Source of the DNA: Verrucomicrobiales bacterium
GTDB lineage: Bacteria; Verrucomicrobiota; Verrucomicrobiia; Limisphaerales; RI-55
NCBI GenBank assembly: GCA_003484235.1
Contig: DNDP01000188.1
Span: 1-9,398 of the forward strand
DNA: 9,398 nt
Direction: 5' to 3'
Made by a program: the position numbers and the translations under genes
Shown here: piece after piece, positions 1 to 6,210 of the stretch
Numbering within the stretch: the first letter of the stretch is position 1
How the letters are laid out: the number at the start of each line of letters is the position of its first letter
Notes under the pieces: generated by a model
Databases searched by the model: none
What the model was told of the DNA's origin: nothing
What the model saw: only the letters and a program-made list of their open reading frames with translations

Positions 1-2
1 TT

Positions 3-1670
3 TGTGGTGCCCTGTTTCTCACTCAGGACCGCCCCTTCGGCTTCTGGGTCAACAATGACAACGATGAACCGGCGGTGACCGGCACCGATCCGAAACCCGA
101 GCGGGATGTTCCGATCAATCAACGGATGTATTCGGTGGCCGACGGCATCTGGGGCAGAATTGAGACGCAGCGGAATCTGGAAGACCTGGCCCGCCTGTGG
201 ATTCGTGGCGTGCCGCCCGTCAAGGCATCGGATGGCTACACCGTGACCTTGGAAATCTGGCCGTGGTCCGGCAATCCGCACATCCGGGTCTATCGCGCGC
301 GGGAGACAGATGGTGGCATTGGCTATCTGACCAACACCACCAGCGCGGCCAATCAACTGGCCGTCGTAAACGAAGGTGGCATGAACGTCGATTACGGCCA
401 GAGCATCGGTCACATTTCGGACGGAGTCCCTCTGGTGTTGCCTCTGGCAACTGGAGGCGGCTTGAGCCGCTCCAACTTCCTGTTTGAAGCCTCCGGTGCG
501 GGCACGGGGCAGATCGGACTCACGATCTGGAAAGATGACGAACCCATTGCCGAACACTGGCAGGAGGTGGAGTTCAAGGACGTTAAGGACATGTACGAGC
601 AGGCTTACATCACCCAGGCAATTCAGAAATGGCCCCTGATGGTCGAGACGAATCTGGTGAGCAGCTTCCGTGTGCAGAACACCCAGGCACTGCACCCGGA
701 TGACGCGGCGGAAACGGCCGTCTTCGTCCACGGCTGGAGGATGACCCACGACGACTACGAAATCTTCTCCGACACCATGTTCAAACGACTCTACTGGTCC
801 GGCTTCCAGGGCCGCTTCGCCAGCCTCCGATGGCCTACGCGATCCTTGGACACCGATCTGCCATACATTGAGTACCTCACCTACAACCGGAGCGAACACA
901 TCGCCTTCAAGTCAGGCGCGGGCACGGCGGGCTATCTCAATGATTTGCGCGGCCGCTTCCCCGGGCATACCGTCAGCGTTGCCGCCCACAGCATGGGCAA
1001 CATTGTGATGATGGAAACGCTCAAACAACTCGCCGCCGCCAGCCAGCGGCCCATCGACCACTACGTGATGATGCAGGCGGCGGTTCCGGCCCACAGCTTC
1101 GACACCTCGGTGACGAACCTGCCGCTGTTCACGACTTCTGAGAGCCGCGTGCCCACGCCCAACACGTATCACAACTACGCAGCGGGCGTGACCAACGCGC
1201 TGCGCGAAGACGGTGAGATTGTCAACTTCTACAACGTGGAGGACTTCGCGCTAAGCAAGTGGCGGCTCAACCAGTCGTGGGGAACGACCGGCTTTGCTCC
1301 CTGGACGCCCACTATAAAGCCGAACACCTATCTCGGCTACTCCACCACCGGCACGAGCCATCTGCTGCAAACCAACGCGTGGAACACCGATCTGCTCCTG
1401 GCCACATTGTATGGCGGCTATTACACGGGTCCGACCCGGTCGGTGACCGCCGCACATGAAATCATGCCCTTTGTGGCCCGGCCCCGGAGCGAGGCGGTGG
1501 GCGTCCAAGGCGGCTTGGGTGGGCAGATTCAAGGTGGAGAACTTAACTTGCAAGACGCTGGGTATGGTTTCACTGACGCGTCAGGCGACCACAGCGCGCA
1601 GTTCAACTGGAACATTCAGCGTTTGGATCTGTTCTACAGGCAATTGCACCTGAACCTCTTTCCACAGTAA
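3..1670 (+). CDS. C-terminal part of a large protein ending in an alpha/beta-hydrolase (lipase/esterase-like) domain; 5' end outside window
   Basis: The reading frame is open from the window edge, so the gene starts upstream; the GTG at 75 is only the first possible start codon inside the window. The N-terminal visible part (FGFWVNNDND, from about position 39) resembles a segment I associate with very large secreted proteins of Verrucomicrobiota. Numbering from the codon at 75, residues about 210-510 carry an alpha/beta-hydrolase fold: an oxyanion-type FVHGW (His219, Gly220), a nucleophile elbow AHSMGN with Ser306 (codon 990-992), a likely acid Asp390 in FYNVEDFAL, and a likely catalytic His506 in GDHSAQFN near the end. 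The elbow is A-x-S-x-G instead of the classic G-x-S-x-G. Substrate is unknown. The stop codon is separated from the next ATG by one base, implying coupled translation with the membrane protein downstream. A decayed copy of this gene's last 23 or so codons recurs at 2749-2826. Confidence 0.85.
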   Translation, partial: CGALFLTQDRPFGFWVNNDNDEPAVTGTDPKPERDVPINQRMYSVADGIWGRIETQRNLEDLARLWIRGVPPVKASDGYTVTLEIWPWSGNPHIRVYRARETDGGIGYLTNTTSAANQLAVVNEGGMNVDYGQSIGHISDGVPLVLPLATGGGLSRSNFLFEASGAGTGQIGLTIWKDDEPIAEHWQEVEFKDVKDMYEQAYITQAIQKWPLMVETNLVSSFRVQNTQALHPDDAAETAVFVHGWRMTHDDYEIFSDTMFKRLYWSGFQGRFASLRWPTRSLDTDLPYIEYLTYNRSEHIAFKSGAGTAGYLNDLRGRFPGHTVSVAAHSMGNIVMMETLKQLAAASQRPIDHYVMMQAAVPAHSFDTSVTNLPLFTTSESRVPTPNTYHNYAAGVTNALREDGEIVNFYNVEDFALSKWRLNQSWGTTGFAPWTPTIKPNTYLGYSTTGTSHLLQTNAWNTDLLLATLYGGYYTGPTRSVTAAHEIMPFVARPRSEAVGVQGGLGGQIQGGELNLQDAGYGFTDASGDHSAQFNWNIQRLDLFYRQLHLNLFPQ

Positions 1671-1671
1671 T

Positions 1672-2748
1672 ATGAAAACGAAAGTGCGCCCCATCTACGT
1701 CATCGTTTTCCTGCTGGCAGGCGGGGTCTTGGTTTGGCTGGCCAGCCTCGTGCCCTCCGGCCAGCATCCGGACCCTTTTCCGGTGACGCTAGACGGGACA
1801 GGCGACAAACCTGCAGAACTCGCTCCGGCGGAGCCGGGCTGGGCCGAACCGGAGCGAGCGGATGCTGCACCCCGCGAAACTGCCGCTGGCTCATCAAGAA
1901 TTCATGACCTTCCGGAAGGCCCCCCGCCGGAGATATACTTTCGTGAGTTGAGAAAGGCGTACAGTCACCCTATCGAGTTCTACGGCAAGGTGGTCGATCA
2001 AGATGAAAATCCCGTGCCCGGAGCCGAGGTCAACTTCACTTGGGCAACCCCGCCGCCCAATGAATATGGCAACAAGGCAAGCACACAGAGCGATGCAGAC
2101 GGGCGCTTTGAGTTGAAGAATGCGGTTGGCCGAACGCTGACAGTCCGGGTTGCCAAGAGCGGTTATTACTTCCCGGATGGCCAGCGGATAAGTTTTCGCT
2201 ACGCGCCGGAAGACGGCAATTTCAAGGCCGACCCAAAGAACCCAGTCATCTATCGGCTCCGGAAGCGCGGTCCCGGCGTGGAACTGGTCACTTCGCAGTA
2301 TGGTGTGAATTCGCATCTTGGCATCAGCGCCCCAACGAACGGCACGCCAGTATGGGTGGACCTCTTCGAACGCAAGGTCGGCGGTGGCGGACAGTTGCGA
2401 GTCAGCAAACTAACTCCTCCGCGTAGTCCGGACGGCGTTCCCAGCGTCAAGGAATGGCGGCTCACACTTTCAATTCCCGACGGCGGCTTCGTCGAAATTG
2501 TTGACGACGAATTCCCTTTTTATCCGCCAGAGACGGGCTACCAGCCGGTGCTGGATTTTCACTACCCAACAGATCGTAAAGACTGGGTGAATCGGGTCAG
2601 TGGTCAGTATTACATCGCGTTTGGCAATCCGCGGCGCTACGGCCGCATTAAATTTGAAACAGCTGTCACGCGGGGCATTCGCTTGGAATACGTTGTCAAC
2701 CCGGACGGGCGGCCTTATCTGGAGCCAAAGGAAGTGGTCATCGAATAG
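1672..2748 (+). CDS. Membrane-anchored protein with carboxypeptidase-regulatory-like (beta-sandwich) domain, copy 1
   Basis: A 358-residue protein. The basic N terminus (MKTKVRP) is followed by one hydrophobic segment at residues about 8-28, ending near LVPSG, with no lipobox cysteine; it should be anchored in the inner membrane with the rest outside the cytoplasm. A Pro/Glu/Ala-rich linker of about 60 residues follows. Then comes a carboxypeptidase-regulatory-like segment: FYGKVVDQDENPVPGAEV, then DADGRFEL, then VRVAKSGYYFP, the usual order for this transthyretin-like fold. The C-terminal 160 or so residues (LSIPDGGFVEIVDDEFPFYPPE, here split as LSIPDGGFVEIVD and EFPFYPPE) are not recognised but are strongly conserved in the paralog at 2823-3881. 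The start is one base after the hydrolase stop, so the two are probably translationally coupled. Function is unknown: a structural or binding partner of the hydrolase, or an immunity-like protein, are both possible. Confidence 0.85.
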   Translation: MKTKVRPIYVIVFLLAGGVLVWLASLVPSGQHPDPFPVTLDGTGDKPAELAPAEPGWAEPERADAAPRETAAGSSRIHDLPEGPPPEIYFRELRKAYSHPIEFYGKVVDQDENPVPGAEVNFTWATPPPNEYGNKASTQSDADGRFELKNAVGRTLTVRVAKSGYYFPDGQRISFRYAPEDGNFKADPKNPVIYRLRKRGPGVELVTSQYGVNSHLGISAPTNGTPVWVDLFERKVGGGGQLRVSKLTPPRSPDGVPSVKEWRLTLSIPDGGFVEIVDDEFPFYPPETGYQPVLDFHYPTDRKDWVNRVSGQYYIAFGNPRRYGRIKFETAVTRGIRLEYVVNPDGRPYLEPKEVVIE

Positions 2749-2826
2749 GCGCTCAACTGGAAGATTCAGCGGTTGGAACTGTTCTGCGACTCGCTCGTGG
2801 AGGCGCTGTTCCCTTCCCAGCCATGA
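2749..2826 (+). pseudogene. Remnant of the hydrolase gene's 3' tail, stranded between the duplicated membrane-protein genes
   Basis: Reading from 2749 gives ALNWKIQRLELFCDSLVEAL then FPSQP and a TGA stop (2824-2826). The intact hydrolase ends AQFNWNIQRLDLFYRQLHLN then LFPQ and stop. The register of the tail, the hydrophobic pattern, the closing Phe-Pro and even the position of the stop at the start codon of the next gene are preserved. The remnant lies in the same frame as copy 1 but directly after its TAG stop, and has no start codon of its own, so it is not expected to be translated independently. Its stop overlaps the next ATG (ATGA), where the intact gene has stop-T-ATG. Confidence 0.8.
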
Positions 2827-3881
2827 AAACAAAAATCCGACCTTTATATGTGATTGGCTTTCTGCTGGCGGGTGGGGTCTTGGTCTGGCTCGCCCTGCTG
2901 GTACCTTCCCAGCAGAAGCCCGATCCCTTTCCGGTGACAGTGGACGGATCAAGCGCACCGGCTGCGGAGCCGGAATGGTCGGAGCCGCAGCCAGTCGACG
3001 GCGGCTTGTCCCGCAGTAGCGAAGGTTCTCCAAGAATCAATGACCGACCGGAGGCTCCGGTAGAAGATTACTTTCGTTATCTGCGTGAGGCGTACAGCCA
3101 CCCCCTTGATTTTTACGGCAAGGTCGTCGATCAGGACGGAAATCCTGTAGCCGGTGCCGAGGTAAACTTTACATGGGCCAGCCCACCGCCAAATGAGCGT
3201 GGCCATAATGCGGTCAAGCAATCCGATACAGATGGTTTATTCAACCTAACAGGGGCGGTCGGTCGCATACTGTCCGTCAGGGTTGCCAAGGAAGGTTATT
3301 ATTTCCCGAATGGCCAGCAGATGGGTTTCCGCTACGCGCCGGAAGACGGCAACTTCAAGGCAGACCCCAATAATCCGGTCATCTTCCGGCTCCGTGAGCG
3401 CGGCCCTGGTGCAGAACTGGTCACCTCGCAGTATGGCGTGAAACGGAACTTCGATTTCGGTCTTCCAAAAGATGGTTCGCCCATGTGGATCGATTTCTTC
3501 GAGCGCAAGATCGGACCAGCCGGCCAGATGCAAGTCAGCAAGCTGACACCCGAACGCATTCGTGGTGGCCCTCGTGATGCCAAGGAATGGCGGTTCACAC
3601 TTTCGATTCCCGATGGCGGCTTCGTTGAAGTCGTGGACGACCAGTTTCCGTTTTACCCACCGGAAACGGGCTACCAGCCGGTGCTGGATTTTCACTACCC
3701 GACGGATCGTGAGGGATGGACGGACACGATCAAGCGGCAGTACTACATCGCCTTTGGCAATCCGCGTCGCTACGGCCGCATCAAGATCGACACGGGCATG
3801 TACTGGGGCATCCGATTGGAATACGTGGTCAACCCGGATGGCCGGCCTTATCTGGAGCCGATGGAAGTGGTAATTGAATAG
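2823..3881 (+). CDS. Membrane-anchored protein with carboxypeptidase-regulatory-like domain, copy 2 (paralog)
   Basis: A 352-residue paralog of the protein at 1672-2748, with the same architecture: basic N terminus, one membrane segment (residues about 8-28), Pro/Glu-rich linker, a carboxypeptidase-regulatory-like region (FYGKVVDQDGNPVAGAEV, DTDGLFNL, VRVAKEGYYFP), and the conserved unrecognised C-terminal region ending LEYVVNPDGRPYLEPMEVVI. Over the first 42 residues I count 35 identities with copy 1; the linker is the most diverged and slightly shorter. The ATG at 2823 aligns exactly with the start of copy 1. No Shine-Dalgarno site is visible; the preceding bases are the pseudogene tail. 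Both copies keep open frames and conserved cores, which suggests that both are still under selection. Confidence 0.85.
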   Translation: MKTKIRPLYVIGFLLAGGVLVWLALLVPSQQKPDPFPVTVDGSSAPAAEPEWSEPQPVDGGLSRSSEGSPRINDRPEAPVEDYFRYLREAYSHPLDFYGKVVDQDGNPVAGAEVNFTWASPPPNERGHNAVKQSDTDGLFNLTGAVGRILSVRVAKEGYYFPNGQQMGFRYAPEDGNFKADPNNPVIFRLRERGPGAELVTSQYGVKRNFDFGLPKDGSPMWIDFFERKIGPAGQMQVSKLTPERIRGGPRDAKEWRFTLSIPDGGFVEVVDDQFPFYPPETGYQPVLDFHYPTDREGWTDTIKRQYYIAFGNPRRYGRIKIDTGMYWGIRLEYVVNPDGRPYLEPMEVVIE

Positions 3882-3940
3882 CTTCTATGCCGCAATCGCC
3901 GTTGAATGGGGGCGCCTCAGACACTACCGCAATCTTGAAA

Positions 3941-3979
3941 CCAAGGACCTTGGATAAGGAACCCTTAACCCGGCGGGTT
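3941..3979. promoter_or_regulatory. Two short inverted repeats upstream of the LysR-type gene; possible operators
   Basis: The 132-base gap 3882-4013 contains two perfect 6-1-6 inverted repeats: CCAAGG-A-CCTTGG at 3941-3953 and AACCCG-G-CGGGTT at 3967-3979, with centres 26 bp apart, ending 34 bases before the LysR start codon. A one-base spacer is too short for an RNA hairpin loop without opening base pairs, and no T run follows, so a protein-binding site is more likely than a terminator. Neither is a clear T-N11-A LysR box. Autoregulation by the adjacent gene product is an inference. Confidence 0.3.
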
Positions 3980-4013
3980 GACCTTTCAGGCCGATTGCTG
4001 TTTCCATCGGGCC

Positions 4014-4904
4014 ATGCAAATCGAGAGCCTGAAAGTTTTCTGTGATCTTTCGGAAACGGAAAGCTTCACCAAGGCCGCCCAGATCAACAACGTCACCCAG
4101 TCGGCGGTCAGCCAGCAGATCAGCTCGCTGGAAAGGCAGTTCAAGAGCCTGCTGATCGAACGGAGCAAGAAGAAGTTCCGCCTCACCCGCGAAGGCCAGG
4201 TCCTCTACGAGTACAGCAAGCAGATCATCCAGACCTACGACGCCCTGCACAGCCGGCTGCAGGAGATCAAGGACATCATCTCGGGCACGATTCGTGTGGC
4301 GACGATCTACAGCATCGGGCTCCACGATCTGCCGCCCTACATCAAGAAGTTCCTCAAGACGTTCCCGACGGTGAACGTGCACGTCGAGTACCGGCGCTCC
4401 AACCAGGTCTATGACGACGTCATGGGCAACGTGGTGGACCTGGGGCTGGTCGCCTACCCCCAGCGCGACTCGAAACTGGAGATCGTCCCGCTTCGGAAGG
4501 ACCGTCTGGTGCTGGTCTGCCATCCGGAGCACGCCCTGGCGGCCAAGAAATCGGTCAAACTGGACGAGATCGCCGGACACAAGTTCATCAGCTTCGCCTC
4601 CGACATTCCCACCCGGAAGGCGATTGACCGCATCCTGCGCGACGAACTGATCGAGGTGCAGCACGTGATGGAGTTCGACAACATCGAGACCGTGAAACGC
4701 GCGGTGGAGATCGACGCGGGCATCGCGATCCTGCCGCACGGCACCATCCTGCAGGAGGTCAGCAAGAGCACCCTGGCCGCCCTGGAGATCGAGGGTGGCG
4801 AGTTTTACCGCCCGTTGGCCGCCATCTACAAAAAGAACCGCGTGCTGTCGCCGGCCATGAAGCAGTTTCTGGCCGTGCTCAAGGAGGACAACAAATCCCG
4901 GTAA
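4014..4904 (+). CDS. LysR-type transcriptional regulator
   Basis: A 296-residue DNA-binding regulator of the LysR family, close to the usual length of 290-310. The N terminus MQIESLKVFCDLSETESFTK then AAQINNVTQSAVSQQISSLE is the classic winged helix-turn-helix; residues about 90-296 form the LysR substrate-binding domain (GTIRVATIYSIGLHDLPPYI, then FPTVNVHVEY, DLGLVAYP, RLVLVCHPEHAL, AGIAILP). The frame is open further upstream to a GTG at 3978, but ATG 4014 is chosen because LysR proteins begin a few residues before the helix-turn-helix. It lies 53 bases upstream of the redoxin operon on the same strand, so it may regulate or be transcribed with it. It has only two cysteines (Cys10 and Cys169), 159 residues apart, which does not fit the OxyR disulfide pair. 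The effector is unknown. Confidence 0.92.
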   Translation: MQIESLKVFCDLSETESFTKAAQINNVTQSAVSQQISSLERQFKSLLIERSKKKFRLTREGQVLYEYSKQIIQTYDALHSRLQEIKDIISGTIRVATIYSIGLHDLPPYIKKFLKTFPTVNVHVEYRRSNQVYDDVMGNVVDLGLVAYPQRDSKLEIVPLRKDRLVLVCHPEHALAAKKSVKLDEIAGHKFISFASDIPTRKAIDRILRDELIEVQHVMEFDNIETVKRAVEIDAGIAILPHGTILQEVSKSTLAALEIEGGEFYRPLAAIYKKNRVLSPAMKQFLAVLKEDNKSR

Positions 4905-4957
4905 AGGCGCTTGCCCGGCCGGATAACCTGCATCAAGATAACGCCGTCTTCCCACTC

Positions 4958-5536
4958 ATGAGACATCTCAAACCCATCCTGCTGACCGCGATAGTGCTGG
5001 GCGGGCTGTCCCTGTTCCCCGTGGCCGCCCCGGCCGCCGAACTTTCGGGTCTTGATGTCGGTGCGAAAGCGCCCGCGTTCGCTCTAAAGAATCAGGACGG
5101 GGCCGAGGTCAAACTTGCCGACTTGCTGAAGCAGGGCCCCGTCGCCCTGGTCTTCTTCCGGTCGGCGGATTGGTGACCATTTTGCCAGAAGCAGCTGGTC
5201 GAGCTGCAGTCCAACCTCGCGGAGATCAAGTCGGCGGGCATCCAACTGGTGGGGATCAGCTACGACGAACCGGCAACGCTGAAGAGATTCACTACCAGGC
5301 AGTCCTTGGGATTCCCGCTGCTCAGTGATCCGGGCAGCAAGACCATCAAAGCCTACGGCCTGCTCAATGAAGGGGCTTCGGGCCCGACGGAAGGCATTCC
5401 CCATCCCGTCACCGTGATGGTTGACAAGTCCGGAGTCATCCGGGCCAAACTTGGCTTTGAAGGTTATCGCCAGCGACACACGTCCAAAGATCTGATCGAG
5501 AAAGCCCGGGACATTCCGGGCGACAAGCAACCATGA
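4958..5536 (+). CDS. Exported redoxin (AhpC/TSA-thioredoxin fold), predicted selenoprotein with Sec at residue 73
   Basis: A 192-residue product if the in-frame TGA at 5174-5176 is read as selenocysteine; without readthrough only 72 residues would be made. Residues 1-27 are a signal peptide (MRHLKPILLTAIVLGGLSLF, then PVAAPA before AE). The redoxin fold follows: VGAKAPAFALKNQDG, VALVFFRSADW, then the active site U73-P-F-C76, then GIQLVGISYD, GFPLLSDPGSKTIKAYGL, the HPVTVMVDKSGVIR strand pair, and a C-terminal helix. In relatives with this sequence pattern the TGA position is cysteine (SADWCPFC type), so Sec replaces the attacking residue of a C-x-x-C pair. The sequence stays in frame with no indel on both sides of the TGA. 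No other cysteine is present. The true stop TGA (5534-5536) overlaps the next gene's ATG. Likely a periplasmic thiol/selenol oxidoreductase or peroxidase. Confidence 0.85.
5174..5207 (+). promoter_or_regulatory. Predicted bacterial SECIS element for Sec73 of the redoxin
   Basis: The UGA codon is at 5174-5176. After 14 bases comes a perfect 6-bp hairpin, GCAGCT (5191-5196), loop GGTCG (5197-5201), AGCTGC (5202-5207). The loop starts 20 bases after the UGA and opens with GGU, as in the E. coli formate dehydrogenase element. The published bacterial pattern asks for an apical loop roughly 16-37 bases after UGA with a G in its first two positions; this fits. The hairpin lies inside coding sequence (KQLVELQ), so chance pairing cannot be excluded from one sequence. 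Confidence 0.7.
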
Positions 5537-6081
5537 AACGCACCCTCAAACTCACCCTCGGCGCCATCGGCGCGGTGCTGCTGACCGCGGCAACCGTGCA
5601 GGCGGACGAACTCAAGGCCGGCGATGCCGCGCCCGACTTCAAACTGCCCGGCAGCGACGGGAAGACCCACCAACTGTCGGAATTCAAGGGCAAGCAGGCC
5701 GTCGTCGTCGCCTGGTTCCCCAAGGCGTTCACCGGTGGCTGAACGGCGGAATGCACGTCGCTCCGTGAGAGCGGCAACGAGATTCAGAAGTTCAATGTGG
5801 CGTTTTTTGCGGCAAGCTGCGATCCGATGGACGGCGAGAAGGGCAACAAAGCCTTCGCCGAATCGCTGAAGGCGAATTATCCGATCCTCAGCGACGAAAC
5901 GAAGGAGACCGCTCGCGCCTACGGCATGGTGACCGACCAACGGGCCTTTCCGCAGCGCTGGACCTTCTACATCGGCAAGGACGGGAAGATCCTGTTCATC
6001 GACAAACAGGTGAAGCCGGGCGACCACGGCCAGGCCGTCGTGGCCAAGCTGAAGGAACTCGGCATTGAAGAGCGCAAATAG
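5533..6081 (+). CDS. Exported peroxiredoxin (AhpC/TSA, BCP-like), predicted selenoprotein with Sec at residue 70
   Basis: A 182-residue product if TGA 5740-5742 is read as selenocysteine. Residues 1-24 form a signal peptide (MKRTLKLTLGAIGAVLLTAA, then TVQA before DE). The mature protein is a peroxiredoxin: AGDAAPDFKLPGSDGKTHQL, then VVVAWFPKAFTGG, then U70-T-A-E-C74-TSLRES, then FFAASCDP, NYPILSDETKETARAYGM, and WTFYIGKDGKILF with the conserved Arg142. The TGA is at the peroxidatic cysteine of the PKAFTGGCT-type active site; Cys74 is placed to act as a resolving residue (Cys96 is the only other one). The upstream and downstream halves are in one frame. Start ATG overlaps the redoxin stop (ATGA), so translation should be coupled. 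Expected role is reduction of peroxides in the periplasm, perhaps recycled by the redoxin; the pairing is inferred from context. Confidence 0.85.
5740..5775 (+). promoter_or_regulatory. Predicted bacterial SECIS element for Sec70 of the peroxiredoxin
   Basis: UGA is at 5740-5742. A 7-bp stem, GTCGCTC (5757-5763) with GAGCGGC (5769-5775), contains one G-U wobble and closes a 5-base loop CGTGA (5764-5768). The loop begins 21 bases after the UGA and has G at its second position followed by U. Loop size and distance nearly equal those of the element in the preceding gene (5 bases, 20 bases). Confidence 0.65.
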
Positions 6082-6113
6082 TCCTGCCACCCTCCGTGCA
6101 GCCAATTGAACTG

Positions 6114-6146
6114 AAACGGGCGCCCCTGGGGCGCCCGTTTGCTTTT
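6114..6146 (+). terminator. Intrinsic terminator of the selenoprotein operon
   Basis: A perfect 13-bp inverted repeat, AAACGGGCGCCCC (6114-6126) and GGGGCGCCCGTTT (6128-6140), around a single T; in RNA the top pairs would open to form the loop. It ends in UUU, GC, UUUU. It starts 32 bases after the peroxiredoxin stop and separates this operon from the next gene. Confidence 0.85.
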
Positions 6147-6210
6147 CCGATCGACGTCTTGAAATCGTTGCCGCCCGTTCATTGACATCGGAACCAGCCT
6201 CCCGGAAAAA

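Larger units (their letters stand above)
1602..3881 (+). repeat. Tandem duplication, two units of about 1.14 kb (1602-2748 and 2749-3881)
   Basis: Each unit consists of the last codons of the hydrolase gene followed by a complete membrane-protein gene. Bases 1602-1637 and 2752-2787 match at 31 of 36 positions, and the two membrane-protein genes are alike throughout; the longest perfect run I noticed is 35 bases (2533-2567 and 3666-3700). The joint falls directly after the stop codon of copy 1. No hydrolase-tail sequence is seen after copy 2 (from 3882), so only two units are present. The coding parts have diverged clearly, mostly in the linker, so the event is not recent. Confidence 0.8.

Noticed and set aside
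3978..4006. TTGACC at 3978-3983 as a LysR promoter
   Set aside because: The sequence at the proper spacing (TTTCCA) is a poor -10 box.
3887..4048. Small plus-strand ORF of about 50 codons starting at ATG 3887
   Set aside because: It overlaps the LysR start, has no recognisable domain or ribosome-binding site, and covers the inverted repeats.
5534..5573. The redoxin's terminal TGA (5534-5536) as a third Sec codon, with a hairpin GCGCC-ATC-GGCGC at 5561-5573
   Set aside because: The loop has no G in its first two positions, the readthrough frame closes after 16 codons or so at another TGA, and the redoxin fold is already complete.
4958..6081. Reassigned genetic code (UGA as Gly or Trp) as an explanation of the two in-frame TGAs
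   Set aside because: Other genes here have no internal TGA, the gene at 6211-8136 ends in TGA, Trp is encoded by TGG throughout, and both internal TGAs sit only at catalytic cysteine positions.
4958..6081. Two pseudogenes, or internal restarts at 5249 and 5797 giving separate small proteins
   Set aside because: Both genes keep intact folds and frame on each side of the TGA, and the restarts would discard the active-site region between TGA and start codon, including Cys76 and Cys74.
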